Shown here one piece after another: positions 1 through 6,061 of a stretch of DNA of 7,668 bases; position 1 is the stretch's first letter, and each line of letters begins with the position of its first letter. Where the stretch lies: NCBI GenBank assembly GCA_012512465.1, contig JAAZED010000239.1, positions 1 through 7,668 on the forward strand, in the 5' to 3' direction. Under the pieces are notes generated by a model, which was given only the letters and a program-made list of their open reading frames with translations, made no database searches and was not told where the DNA came from. This DNA comes from Oxalobacter sp. GTDB lineage: Bacteria > Pseudomonadota > Gammaproteobacteria > Burkholderiales > Burkholderiaceae_D. Both the position numbers and the translations under genes were made by a program.

Positions 1-219
1 ATCCAGTATATTGCGTATGACTATTACCCCAGCGGCGCGGTGAAGGAAATCACGCATGTGATGCGTGCCCAGACAGGCACAGAACTGTTTTTCTACACCT
101 GGAAAATCCAATACAGCGATGATCGGGACAACCCGCAAAAGACAGGGGAAACGGAAAAATCACTGGTGAAACCCAACAACCCGCTCTGGCTGCCTAACAT
201 GCTGAAAACCGCCGGATAA
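1..219 (+). CDS. C-terminal fragment of an unrecognised protein
   Basis: An open frame enters from the left edge and ends at TAA (217-219), giving the last 72 residues of a protein whose start lies outside the window. The fragment is polar and rich in Tyr, Lys, Asn and Thr, with no membrane segment and no motif I recognise. The segment YDYYPSG at residues 6-12 and the strand-like stretch ELFFYTWKIQY suggest a beta-rich fold, but that is only an impression. Codon use resembles that of the neighbouring genes. It converges on the regulator gene that ends at 251. No function is assigned. Confidence 0.6.
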   Translation: MQYIAYDYYPSGAVKEITHVMRAQTGTELFFYTWKIQYSDDRDNPQKTGETEKSLVKPNNPLWLPNMLKTAG

Positions 220-220
220 T

Positions 221-237
221 CTGCTGTTTTCCAGCAG
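221..237. terminator. Small hairpin between two convergent genes
   Basis: CTGCTG (221-226) and CAGCAG (232-237) form a perfect 6-bp stem with a 5-base loop. It lies two bases after the stop of the upstream fragment and 14 bases beyond the end of the convergent regulator gene. No T-run follows on either strand, so it is not a classical rho-independent terminator. It may be a weak bidirectional terminator or a 3'-end stabiliser. Confidence 0.3.
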
Positions 238-250
238 GGCCTGCACGGCG

Positions 251-1204
251 TCAGGCCAGCCCTTTATTGTTGCGCAACGTATTTCCCAATGCGGAATCCC
301 GGATATTTTTGATGTCGCGTGACGGGGAATTGCCAAACATGCGGTGATACTCGCGGCTGAACTGGGAAAGGCTCTGGTAACCCACCTTGAAAGCAGCTGC
401 CGTGGCATCGATGTTTTCCGTGGCCATGATCCGCCGGGCTTCCATCAGGCGCAGCTGTTTCTGGAACTGCAACGGCGTGGAGATGGTAAACCGCTTGAAA
501 TGCTGGTGAAAGGAGGAAACACTCATGCCGGCAATACTGGCCAGGTCGTCCATGCGCAGGGGGTCCTGGAAATTTTCCTTGATGTAAGAGATGACCCGCC
601 CGATCTTGCGGATATTGCTGCTGGGCATGGAAAGCGAGGCAAGCTGTCGGCCCTGTTCGGAGCGCAACAGGCGGTAATGGATTTCCCGGATGTACATGGG
701 CGCTAAAAAAGCCGCTTCCCGCAGCGTATCCAGCAGTGACACCAGCCGCAAAAGCGCATTGGACAGATTACCGTCTGCCTTGTCCAGGTAAACGCCTGTC
801 GTTGTCGTATCTTTGGTGAAATCAATCCTGAGCCGCTCATCCATGAGCAGCTCGGCAATCAGCGGCATGTCGATATCAAGGTGCAGGCAGTACAAGGGCT
901 CCTCTGCCGAGGCTTCGGCAACCATCCCGACAAAGGGCATATTCAGGGCAAAAAGGAGGTACTCGCCCTTCTGGTAGGAGTACACCGCATCCCCGATCAT
1001 CACGGACTTTCCGCCTTGCACGATCAGGCAAAGAAAAGGATTGTTGAACTCCGGAAGGGAGTGTTCCGGGTTGGAAACTTTCAAAAACCGCAGGCCGGGA
1101 ATCGCCGTCTGATTGAGGTATTCATCAGAGGTGTGCCTTTTTATGACGTCGGCCAATTGATCCATATTGTTATTTTCTATTGCTATACGCTTGCTTTTGC
1201 TCAT
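251..1204 (-). CDS. AraC-family transcriptional regulator (AraC_N type)
   Basis: A 317-residue cytoplasmic DNA-binding regulator. Residues about 30-195 match the AraC_N (PF06719) effector region: the stretch around FNNPFLCLIVQGGKSVMIGD (53-72) is the usual cupin-like opening of this family. Residues about 198-300 form the double helix-turn-helix AraC domain. The first recognition unit is about 218-239 (DDLASIAGMSVSSFHQHFKRF) and the second about 266-290 (AAAFKVGYQSLSQFSREY), followed by the typical FGNSPSRD. Length is normal for the family. The start is uncertain: neither the ATG at 1204 nor the in-frame ATG at codon 14 (MDQL) has a clear ribosome-binding site. It is divergent from the alcohol dehydrogenase gene, an arrangement common for AraC_N regulators that activate an adjacent alcohol or aldehyde reductase. 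That target, and possible autoregulation, are inferred. Confidence 0.93.
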   Translation of the reverse strand: MSKSKRIAIENNNMDQLADVIKRHTSDEYLNQTAIPGLRFLKVSNPEHSLPEFNNPFLCLIVQGGKSVMIGDAVYSYQKGEYLLFALNMPFVGMVAEASAEEPLYCLHLDIDMPLIAELLMDERLRIDFTKDTTTTGVYLDKADGNLSNALLRLVSLLDTLREAAFLAPMYIREIHYRLLRSEQGRQLASLSMPSSNIRKIGRVISYIKENFQDPLRMDDLASIAGMSVSSFHQHFKRFTISTPLQFQKQLRLMEARRIMATENIDATAAAFKVGYQSLSQFSREYHRMFGNSPSRDIKNIRDSALGNTLRNNKGLA

Positions 1205-1361
1205 GATAGGAAAAATCAGGAAGAAACAGGGTAATTATGCACATCCTTGCAGGATCAGGCAAACATTGTAGAAAAAAAAGCATGTAAAAAAGACAACATT
1301 GATCGTAAACTGGTAATTGCCCCTAAAAACAAAAGCTATAAGAACAGAAAAAGGAGATATT
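1205..1361. promoter_or_regulatory. Divergent control region between regulator and alcohol dehydrogenase
   Basis: This AT-rich intergenic region must hold the promoters of both divergent genes. Visible candidate sites are a direct repeat AACATTG at 1262-1268 and 1295-1301, 33 bp apart (about three helical turns, fitting side-by-side binding by an AraC-type protein), and the 7-mer GGTAATT at 1230-1236 and 1312-1318. A TATAAG hexamer at 1337-1342 resembles a -10 box, but it is too close to the ribosome-binding site at 1351 to be convincing, and I see no good -35 partner. The operator assignment is inference. Confidence 0.4.
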
Positions 1362-2516
1362 GTGTCGAGCTTTATCATCCCTCGAACTGTCTTTTACGGT
1401 TCCGGCACGATCAAAGAACTGGCAAACCTGAAAGGTAACAAGGCAAGTGTGGTCGTGGGCGCCGGCTCCATCAGGAAAAACGGTGCAATGGACCGCATAC
1501 TGGGCCATCTTGAAAAAGCGGGCTTTGCCATGCAGGTCATTGAAGTCGCTGGTACCGATCCCACTACCACGATGGTGGCAGAAGGCACACGCCAGATGGC
1601 AGAATTTTCGCCTGACCTGATCGTTGCAGCAGGCGGCGGCTCTCCGATTGATGCTGCCAAGGCGATGTGGCTTTTTTATGAGTATCCGTCACACACCTTC
1701 CAGGAAGCCGTGGTGCCGTTTACGCTGCCACCGCTGCGCCAGAAAGCCCGCTTTGTCGCCATCCCGACCACCAGCGGCACCGCAACGGAAGTCACTTCCT
1801 TTTCCGTGATCACGGATGCCGAGACGCTGGTGAAATACCCTATCGCGGACTACAACCTGACTCCGGATATTGCCATTGTCGACTGTGATCTGGTGGTGAG
1901 CATGCCGCCCGAGCTGACCGCCCACACCGGCATGGATGCCTTTACCCATGCAATCGAGGCGTATGTGTCCACCATGGCGACAGACCTGACGGACGCACTG
2001 GCGATGAAGGCGATCGAAATAATCAACTCTTACCTGCCGGGTTCTTATGCCGGCAGCAAAAAGGCCCGTGAAAAGATGCATCTTGCCCAGTGCATGGCAG
2101 GTATGGCCTTTTCCAATGCCATTTTGGGGATTGTCCACAGCATGTCGCATAAAAGCGGCAAGCTTTTGGATATCCCGCACGGATGTGCCAATGCCATTTT
2201 CCTCCCGCATGTCATTGCGTTCAATGCGGAAAAAGCACCCGGCAAGTATGCCGATATTGCCCGGCGTACCGGGCTGCTCGGTACGAATGAAAAAGACCTG
2301 GTCAAATCGCTCGTTTTGCGCATCAATGAGTTGAACCGGCGGCTGGGCATTCCGCTGACATTGATGGAATACGGTATCAACGAAGACTTTTTTAACCACA
2401 ATCTCGATGAAATGGCTGCCGGTGCAGTGGGTGACCCGTGTAGCGGGACCAATCCACGGCCTGTTTCAACAGACGAGATGCGTGAGCTTTTCCGGCTGGC
2501 TTTCTACGGTAGTTAG
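1362..2516 (+). CDS. Iron-containing (group III) alcohol dehydrogenase
   Basis: A 384-residue cytosolic oxidoreductase that interconverts alcohols and aldehydes or ketones with NAD(P)H. The start is GTG at 1362, because AAGGAG at 1351-1356 lies five bases upstream; the frame stays open to an ATG at 1317, but that start has no ribosome-binding site and would add 15 non-homologous residues. The N-terminal dinucleotide domain carries GGGSPIDAAK at residues 91-100 and TTSGTATEV at 136-144. The C-terminal metal domain carries the expected iron ligands Asp192 and His196 (GMDAFTHAIEAY), His259 and His273, plus the conserved His263 (VHSMSH...PHGCANAI). Length is normal for the family. The loop after the first strand reads VVVGAGSIRKNG; the Asp found there in NAD-preferring FucO is absent and the loop resembles the GGGS loop of YqhD, so NADPH preference is plausible but unproven. 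The substrate is unknown. The divergent AraC-type regulator probably controls it. Confidence 0.93.
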   Translation: MSSFIIPRTVFYGSGTIKELANLKGNKASVVVGAGSIRKNGAMDRILGHLEKAGFAMQVIEVAGTDPTTTMVAEGTRQMAEFSPDLIVAAGGGSPIDAAKAMWLFYEYPSHTFQEAVVPFTLPPLRQKARFVAIPTTSGTATEVTSFSVITDAETLVKYPIADYNLTPDIAIVDCDLVVSMPPELTAHTGMDAFTHAIEAYVSTMATDLTDALAMKAIEIINSYLPGSYAGSKKAREKMHLAQCMAGMAFSNAILGIVHSMSHKSGKLLDIPHGCANAIFLPHVIAFNAEKAPGKYADIARRTGLLGTNEKDLVKSLVLRINELNRRLGIPLTLMEYGINEDFFNHNLDEMAAGAVGDPCSGTNPRPVSTDEMRELFRLAFYGS

Positions 2517-2694
2517 GCGCTGTCCTCATTAAATTGCCGTAAGCGAAAAGCTGATTTTGCTTGTCTGCCAAGGCGACGGGGCAACATTGGACGAAGGCGT
2601 ATTAGACATACGTCGAGTTCAATTTTGGCTCAACAACGAAGACAGGCGAGAAAAAGCAGTTTTGCAGCAGGCAATTTAATGAGGGCAGCGCCTA
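2514..2694. repeat. 181-bp palindromic element A (long imperfect hairpin)
   Basis: The outer arms at 2514-2538 and 2670-2694 are inverted copies of 25 bases with one mismatch. Inside them the sequence stays imperfectly self-complementary towards a centre at about 2610, where CGTAT and ATACG flank the loop TAGAC. It contains no plausible gene. Blocks GAAAAGCTGAT (2545-2555), CAAGGCG (2569-2575) and TTTTGCAGCA (2660-2669) recur in the same order and strand in element B (3635-3810). The left arm begins on the TAG stop codon of the alcohol dehydrogenase. It could be a non-autonomous mobile element of MITE or REP type, or a structured 3' transcript element. No target-site duplication is evident. 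Confidence 0.75.
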
Positions 2695-2733
2695 TATAAA
2701 ACAAGCAGAGAAAGTACCCCACCAGCCTAAAGA

Positions 2734-2766
2734 CGCCATCCACCAGGATGGCGCCTTTTCCTTTTT
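2734..2766 (+). terminator. Rho-independent terminator after the alcohol dehydrogenase
   Basis: CGCCATCC (2734-2741) and GGATGGCG (2746-2753) form a perfect 8-bp GC-rich stem with the 4-base loop ACCA, followed by CCTTTTCCTTTTT. The T-rich tract is on the plus strand, so it should end transcripts running from the alcohol dehydrogenase through the palindromic element. On the minus strand no T-run follows the stem, so it serves the convergent minus-strand genes poorly. Confidence 0.8.
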
Positions 2767-2793
2767 CCGGTGCATGTCGGCGGCTCAGCGGCG

Positions 2794-3101
2794 TTATACC
2801 GGGTACTTTACATCAAACGGGATGGGTGGCCCCATGTAACGGAAGCCCTCTCCTGTTTCGATGAGGCGTAGCAGGTTTTGCGGGGCATGTTCGAGTTCAT
2901 CCTGACTGCAACGGTATTCTCCGATGGTGCCGTACTGTGTCCATGGCGAGAGATTGAACCCTTCTTCAATATCGTTGTACCAGAGTACCAGCGAGCCCGC
3001 GAGGCCAACGACCCAGAAACCGCTGCCGGGATATCCATGCTGGCTTCGGCTTCAATGATCACTTCCCACAATTCGGCTTCGGTAAGGGACTCCCAGCTCA
3101 T
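2794..3101 (-). pseudogene. Small hypothetical gene with an apparent frameshift
   Basis: The coding signal is split between two minus-strand frames. From ATG at 3101 the first frame reads MSWESLTEAELWEVIIEAEA and continues to about residue 27. From about 3018 down to TAA at 2794-2796 another frame takes over, with protein-like sequence such as FWVVGLAGSLVLWYNDIEEG followed by SPWTQYGTIGEY and GEGFRYMGPPIPFD. That second frame has a TGA at 3052-3054 and no start codon after it, so the switch must lie between about 3051 and 3018. One missing base (or two extra) in the window would restore a gene of about 102 residues. There is no slippery heptamer to suggest programmed frameshifting. Simple frame calling instead finds a 97-residue protein ending at 2808, whose last 70 residues are probably spurious. 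I recognise no family. The gene follows the CoA-binding protein gene by 42 bases and may share its transcript. Confidence 0.65.
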
Positions 3102-3143
3102 AGGACATGATCCAGGTGAATGTCCCCGCCTGTGCAGGAAACA

Positions 3144-3608
3144 TCAGCCATTGGTTTTGGGATTGAATTTTGCCTTGAAATCCCGCCAGCTCATTTCCCG
3201 TCCAGGGATAAGGCGGGGAATTTCCGCACAGGGACAGCGGTCCATCACGACCTTGAGTCCGGCTTCCGATGCACGTTTTGCAGCTTCATCATTGATGATG
3301 CCCTGCTGCATCCACAATACCCTGGCACCAATGGCAATGGCATCTTCGGCGATGAGGGGGATGTCCCCGGATGGGCGAAAACACTCGACCATATCGACTT
3401 TTTCCGGGATATCTTTCAATGAGGGGTAGCATTTTTCACCCAGTACCTCATCATAAAGCGGATTGACCGGAATAATGCGGTAGCCCTCTTCTTTCACGTA
3501 GGAAGGCACATAGTTTTTCGGGCCGGCATTGGGCGAACACCCGACGACCGCCACGGTTTTGATGGTCTGGAATATCTCCCGGATACCGACATCATCATCA
3601 ATAATCAT
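3144..3608 (-). CDS. YccU-type CoA-binding protein, copy 1
   Basis: A 154-residue single-domain protein of the CoA_binding_2 family (PF13380), related to the nucleotide-binding N-domain of succinyl-CoA synthetase alpha subunits; its cellular role is not established. Family hallmarks in order are the Rossmann opening TVAVVGCSPNAG (residues 18-29), GYRIIPVNP (42-50), YPSLKDIPEKVDMVECFRPS (about 61-80), GARVLWMQQG and the C-terminal VVMDRCPCAEIPRL. The start is ATG at 3608, with AAGGAG six bases upstream. The frame stays open for another 74 codons, but that part is palindromic element B and is not protein-like. Copy 1 extends about 17 residues beyond its paralogue (ending MSWRDFKAKFNPKTNG). It lies downstream of copy 2 on the same strand and may be cotranscribed with it through element B. 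Confidence 0.9.
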   Translation of the reverse strand: MIIDDDVGIREIFQTIKTVAVVGCSPNAGPKNYVPSYVKEEGYRIIPVNPLYDEVLGEKCYPSLKDIPEKVDMVECFRPSGDIPLIAEDAIAIGARVLWMQQGIINDEAAKRASEAGLKVVMDRCPCAEIPRLIPGREMSWRDFKAKFNPKTNG

Positions 3609-3634
3609 GAATGACTCCTTTTTGAAGGGCAATG

Positions 3635-3810
3635 GCCCTGTTAACACAAGGATACCATTCGTGAAAAGCTGATAGGTTGCGAAGGGCAAGGCGCAGCGAG
3701 AAATCTGGATACCGACGGTGTAAATCACCGTCAAATTCAGATTTTTTGCAGCAACGCCGCCATTTGTGAGATAACGGCTTTGCAACAGGTTTCTTTGTGT
3801 TAGCAGGACC
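3635..3810. repeat. 176-bp palindromic element B (long imperfect hairpin)
   Basis: The outer arms CCTGTTAACACAAGGA (3637-3652) and TCTTTGTGTTAGCAGG (3792-3807) are inverted copies with two mismatches, and the match extends imperfectly a few bases each way. The centre at about 3718 is a hairpin: GACGGTG and CACCGTC around the loop TAAAT, nested inside AATCTG and CAGATT. Blocks GAAAAGCTGAT (3663-3673), CAAGGCG (3687-3693) and TTTTGCAGCA (3744-3753) match element A in order and strand. It fills the gap between the two CoA-binding paralogues, starting seven bases after the stop of the upstream gene. It may be a mobile repeat, or a structured segment affecting transcription of the downstream copy. 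Confidence 0.72.
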
Positions 3811-3816
3811 CAACTG

Positions 3817-4230
3817 TCAGTCACCATCAAAAAGGCGGGGGATCTCGATGTGCGGACAGCGGTCCATCACAACCTTGAGCCCGGCATCCGATGCGCGCGC
3901 TGCCGCCTCTTCATTGATAACCCCAAGCTGCATCCATAACACTTTTGCACCGATGGCAATGGCATCACTGGCAATACCGGCAACGGCATCCGATGGAATA
4001 AAGCAATCGACCATGTCGACTTTTTCCGGAATATCGTGCAGGGACGCATAACACTTCATGCCCATGACTTCCTCGTGTTCGGGGTTCACCGGGATGATAT
4101 TAAACCCTTTTGTCATGAGGTACATCGGCACCATGTTGCCTGCGCCATGGTGCGGCGTGCATCCGACAGCTGCTATGGTCTGGACACTTTCAAGTATGGC
4201 CCTGATACCTTTATCACTGTTTACGATCAT
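3817..4230 (-). CDS. YccU-type CoA-binding protein, copy 2
   Basis: A 137-residue CoA_binding_2 (PF13380) protein, paralogous to the gene at 3144-3608. I count about 85 identical residues in 133 aligned (64%), with no gaps. Shared hallmarks are AVGCTPHHG at about 20-28, IIPVNP (44-49), DIPEKVDMVDCF, SDAIAIGAKVLWMQLGV and VVMDRCPHIEIPRL. Two adjacent ATG codons are possible. The second (4230) is preferred, because GAGG lies six bases before it (only three before the ATG at 4233) and because MIVNSDKGIR then aligns with MIIDDDVGIR of the paralogue. Where copy 1 has CPC near the C-terminus this copy has CPH, so only the first Cys of that motif is shared. It lies 126 bases downstream of gluQ on the same strand. 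The function of the family is unknown. Confidence 0.9.
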   Translation of the reverse strand: MIVNSDKGIRAILESVQTIAAVGCTPHHGAGNMVPMYLMTKGFNIIPVNPEHEEVMGMKCYASLHDIPEKVDMVDCFIPSDAVAGIASDAIAIGAKVLWMQLGVINEEAAARASDAGLKVVMDRCPHIEIPRLFDGD

Positions 4231-4233
4231 CAT

Positions 4234-4356
4234 TTTCCTCGCGTTAAACCGAACCTGGCCGGGTCTGTCAGCAGCCCCTTAATTGTACCGTCACATTGGC
4301 ATGAAACAGGATCGGAGGTTTTAATCTACCCCAAAAACAGGGCATTTGCGGCATTG
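4234..4356. other. Intergenic gap upstream of the CoA-binding genes
   Basis: About 120 bases separate gluQ from the first CoA-binding gene. I see the GAGGAAA ribosome-binding site next to the gene, but no convincing promoter pair and no terminator hairpin with a T-run after gluQ. Read-through from gluQ is therefore possible. Confidence 0.35.
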
Positions 4357-5274
4357 TCACGGCTCGTCCTGGCGCATCTCCCTGCTCAGGATGGTGCGAA
4401 CCGCCGGTACATTGTCCAGCGACCAGTGCCGGACAGCCTCTTTCCACAGGTCGTCCAGGCTGGTGTCATTTCCCTTGAGCGATGGCATCTCCAGAAATTC
4501 AAAAACCGCCAGCAGTGCCGGTACCGGGTTTTTGTCATCCAGTGCCCTGGCCCGTGTCTGCTTGGAGAGCTTTTCCCCTGTCGTATTGACGGCAACGGGC
4601 AAATGGGCGTACTCGGGAAAGCTCACGCCAAGGCAATGCTGCAGGTAAATCTGGCGCGGTGTGGAGTCAAGGAGATCTGCCCCCCGCACGATTCGGGTAA
4701 TGCCCTGCTGTGCATCATCGACAACCACAGCCATCTGGTAGGCAAAACAGCCATCGGCCCTTAAAAGCACAAAGTCGCCGACTTCTTTTGAAAGATCCTG
4801 CGACAGACTACCTTGCACCAGATCAACAAAACGGATAGTCTGCCCGGATACCCTGATACGCCAGGCACGGGGCGTATCTCCGGGAGGAAGACCGGCAGCG
4901 CAGGTGCCGGGATAGATGTGGGCGCCATCATGGGCGATATTCGAGTCACTGATTTCCTTTCGGCTGCAGGCGCAGGGATAGACAAGGTTTTTTCCCCTGA
5001 GCGCGTCCAAGGCAGCCTGGTAGCTTTTCGTGCGGTCGCTCTGGCGCATGACGGAGCCATTCCACTGAAAGCCGTATGCTTCCAGGGAAAGCATGATGGC
5101 CCTGTCATACTCCGGACGGCAGCGGGGCCTGTCCACGTCTTCCATGCGTACCAGCCATTCGCCATTGGAAGCGCAGGCATCCAGGTAGCTGCCCGCAGCC
5201 GCGACCAGTGAGCCAAAATGGAGAGGTCCTGTCGGTGATGGGGCAAAACGTCCCCGGTACATTTCAGTATTCAT
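4357..5274 (-). CDS. gluQ: Glutamyl-Q tRNA(Asp) synthetase
   Basis: A 305-residue truncated paralogue of glutamyl-tRNA synthetase that lacks the anticodon-binding domain. The known family activity is attachment of glutamate to the queuosine base at the wobble position of tRNA(Asp), in the cytosol. The class I catalytic signature is at residues 11-23 (APSPTGPLHFGSL, the HIGH-like motif), and the KMSKS-like motif is KLSKQ at 235-239. Zinc ligands match the GluQ pattern: Cys101, Cys103, Tyr121 and Cys125 (CACSRKEI...YPGTC). VRMEDVDRPR (42-51) is also typical. Length agrees with the family (about 300 residues). The ATG at 5274 is preferred to the in-frame ATG at codon 5 by analogy with homologues that have a few residues before GRFAPSP; neither has a strong ribosome-binding site. 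In enterobacteria gluQ usually follows dksA; no dksA is seen here. Confidence 0.96.
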   Translation of the reverse strand: MNTEMYRGRFAPSPTGPLHFGSLVAAAGSYLDACASNGEWLVRMEDVDRPRCRPEYDRAIMLSLEAYGFQWNGSVMRQSDRTKSYQAALDALRGKNLVYPCACSRKEISDSNIAHDGAHIYPGTCAAGLPPGDTPRAWRIRVSGQTIRFVDLVQGSLSQDLSKEVGDFVLLRADGCFAYQMAVVVDDAQQGITRIVRGADLLDSTPRQIYLQHCLGVSFPEYAHLPVAVNTTGEKLSKQTRARALDDKNPVPALLAVFEFLEMPSLKGNDTSLDDLWKEAVRHWSLDNVPAVRTILSREMRQDEP

Positions 5275-5325
5275 AGGCGAGACACCATCTCATCAGGGCA
5301 ATCCGGGAAAGGTAAGCTGAAACCG

Positions 5326-5354
5326 AGTTTGCCGACAGGATGCGCTTTTGTCAA
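5326..5354 (-). promoter_or_regulatory. Candidate promoter for gluQ
   Basis: On the minus strand a perfect TTGACA (5349-5354) is followed, after 17 bases, by CAAACT (5326-5331), a poor -10 box with only three matches to consensus. It lies 52 bases upstream of the gluQ start. The -35 box and spacing are good; the -10 box is not. Confidence 0.3.
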
Positions 5355-5380
5355 TCGCCAGGTATGGCAGACTGTGCTTT

Positions 5381-5394
5381 GGTCAAATGTGACC
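5381..5394. promoter_or_regulatory. Perfect 5-4-5 palindrome, possible operator
   Basis: GGTCA and TGACC flank four bases (AATG). The 5-4-5 geometry is that of dimeric regulators such as the Crp/FNR family, although the half-site is not FNR's TTGAT. It sits between divergent gluQ and the thioredoxin-like gene, about 107 bases from the former and 140 from the latter. No regulator is assigned. Confidence 0.25.
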
Positions 5395-5499
5395 TGCAAT
5401 AAACCCGGAAGGAGGTAATCCCCCTGCCCTCAATCCGGCTGACCTTCAGGGCCTGCCCGATTGCCCGGAAAACTGACGAAGGCTCTGGCATAATTCAGG

Positions 5500-5505
5500 T
5501 ATAAT
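5500..5505 (+). promoter_or_regulatory. Candidate -10 box of the thioredoxin-like gene
   Basis: A perfect TATAAT lies 29 bases before the ATG at 5535, which would give a leader of about 23 bases. No consensus -35 box stands at 16-18 bases upstream; the nearest similar hexamer, CTGACG, is 21 bases away. No clear ribosome-binding site precedes the gene. Confidence 0.4.
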
Positions 5506-5534
5506 CACCCTCCTTCATCCTGTTCATCCTTGAT

Positions 5535-5972
5535 ATGTCCCTTCTCACACTCAAACCGTCGGATTATGCCAGGGTGCTCGAGTCACTTGATGAAAACACC
5601 TGGGTTGTCGCCTGTTTCTGTGCCGACTGGTGCGGTTCCTGCCGGGAATACCTGCCCCAGATGGAAACGCTGGCTGATTCGCGGCAGGATGCGCGTTTTT
5701 TCTGGGTCGATATCGAAGACCATGCCGATATGATGGGCGATCTGGATATCGACAAATTCCCGACCATCACCATTCAGCGCGGCAATATCGTCGCCTTTTA
5801 CAGCTGCATCCATCCGGATGCAAAGCTGGCAGAGCGTATCCTGCAAAGCATGATGGACGAGACACCGGAAACACTTGCCCGGCTGGCCCAAAGCAATGAT
5901 GAGCGGCGGATGTGGCAAAAAGACTGCAATTTCAGGACCATGCTGCAAAGCGGGCTGGATGCAGGCGGCTGA
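5535..5972 (+). CDS. Thioredoxin-fold protein with a CGSC active site
   Basis: A 145-residue cytosolic thioredoxin-like protein; no signal peptide or membrane segment is visible. The active site WCGSC (Cys33 and Cys36) follows the strand TWVVACFCAD, and the conserved cis-proline is Pro76 in KFPTITI. RFFWVDIEDHADMMGDLDID (55-74) matches the central strand and following region of a betaproteobacterial family I know, in which the last 35 or so residues, rich in Glu, Arg and Gln (here ERRMWQKDCNF), form a short helical extension absent from canonical thioredoxin. Extra cysteines at 27 and 29 lie just before the active site. The CGSC dipeptide differs from CGPC of thioredoxin, so the redox potential is probably different. 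It is on the same strand as the downstream flavoprotein, but the 204-base gap argues against tight cotranscription. The client proteins are unknown. The start has no obvious ribosome-binding site. Confidence 0.88.
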   Translation: MSLLTLKPSDYARVLESLDENTWVVACFCADWCGSCREYLPQMETLADSRQDARFFWVDIEDHADMMGDLDIDKFPTITIQRGNIVAFYSCIHPDAKLAERILQSMMDETPETLARLAQSNDERRMWQKDCNFRTMLQSGLDAGG

Positions 5973-6061
5973 AAGCCAGTGCTTACCTCCTTTTGTCGCC
6001 TTGTGACTTCTCTCAATACCCGCTGTTTCAGACAAAATATGATGCTAACGGGTGCTGGGAG

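Noticed and set aside
344..706. Plus-strand open frame opposite the AraC-type regulator
   Set aside because: It overlaps the helix-turn-helix coding region entirely and shows no motif of its own.
1689..2399. Minus-strand open frame of 236 codons inside the alcohol dehydrogenase
   Set aside because: Shadow of a well-supported gene; no recognisable domain and unnatural Arg/His-rich composition.
3018..3051. Programmed frameshifting as the explanation of the split gene
   Set aside because: No X-XXY-YYZ slippery heptamer is present in the overlap of the two frames; a mutation or sequencing error is simpler.
3609..3830. A 74-codon N-terminal extension of the first CoA-binding protein
   Set aside because: It translates the palindromic element, lacks family homology, and the internal ATG at 3608 has a good ribosome-binding site.
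4213..4262. CTGACA and TTTAAC, 17 bases apart, upstream of the second CoA-binding gene (minus strand)
   Set aside because: The implied transcription start would fall inside the ribosome-binding site, so it is unlikely to be the functional promoter.
5409..5421. Minus-strand sequence GGATTACCTCCTT, resembling the 3' end of 16S rRNA (GGATCACCTCCTT)
   Set aside because: Only about 13 bases match and the upstream sequence is not 16S-like; it is simply the complement of a strong Shine-Dalgarno sequence.
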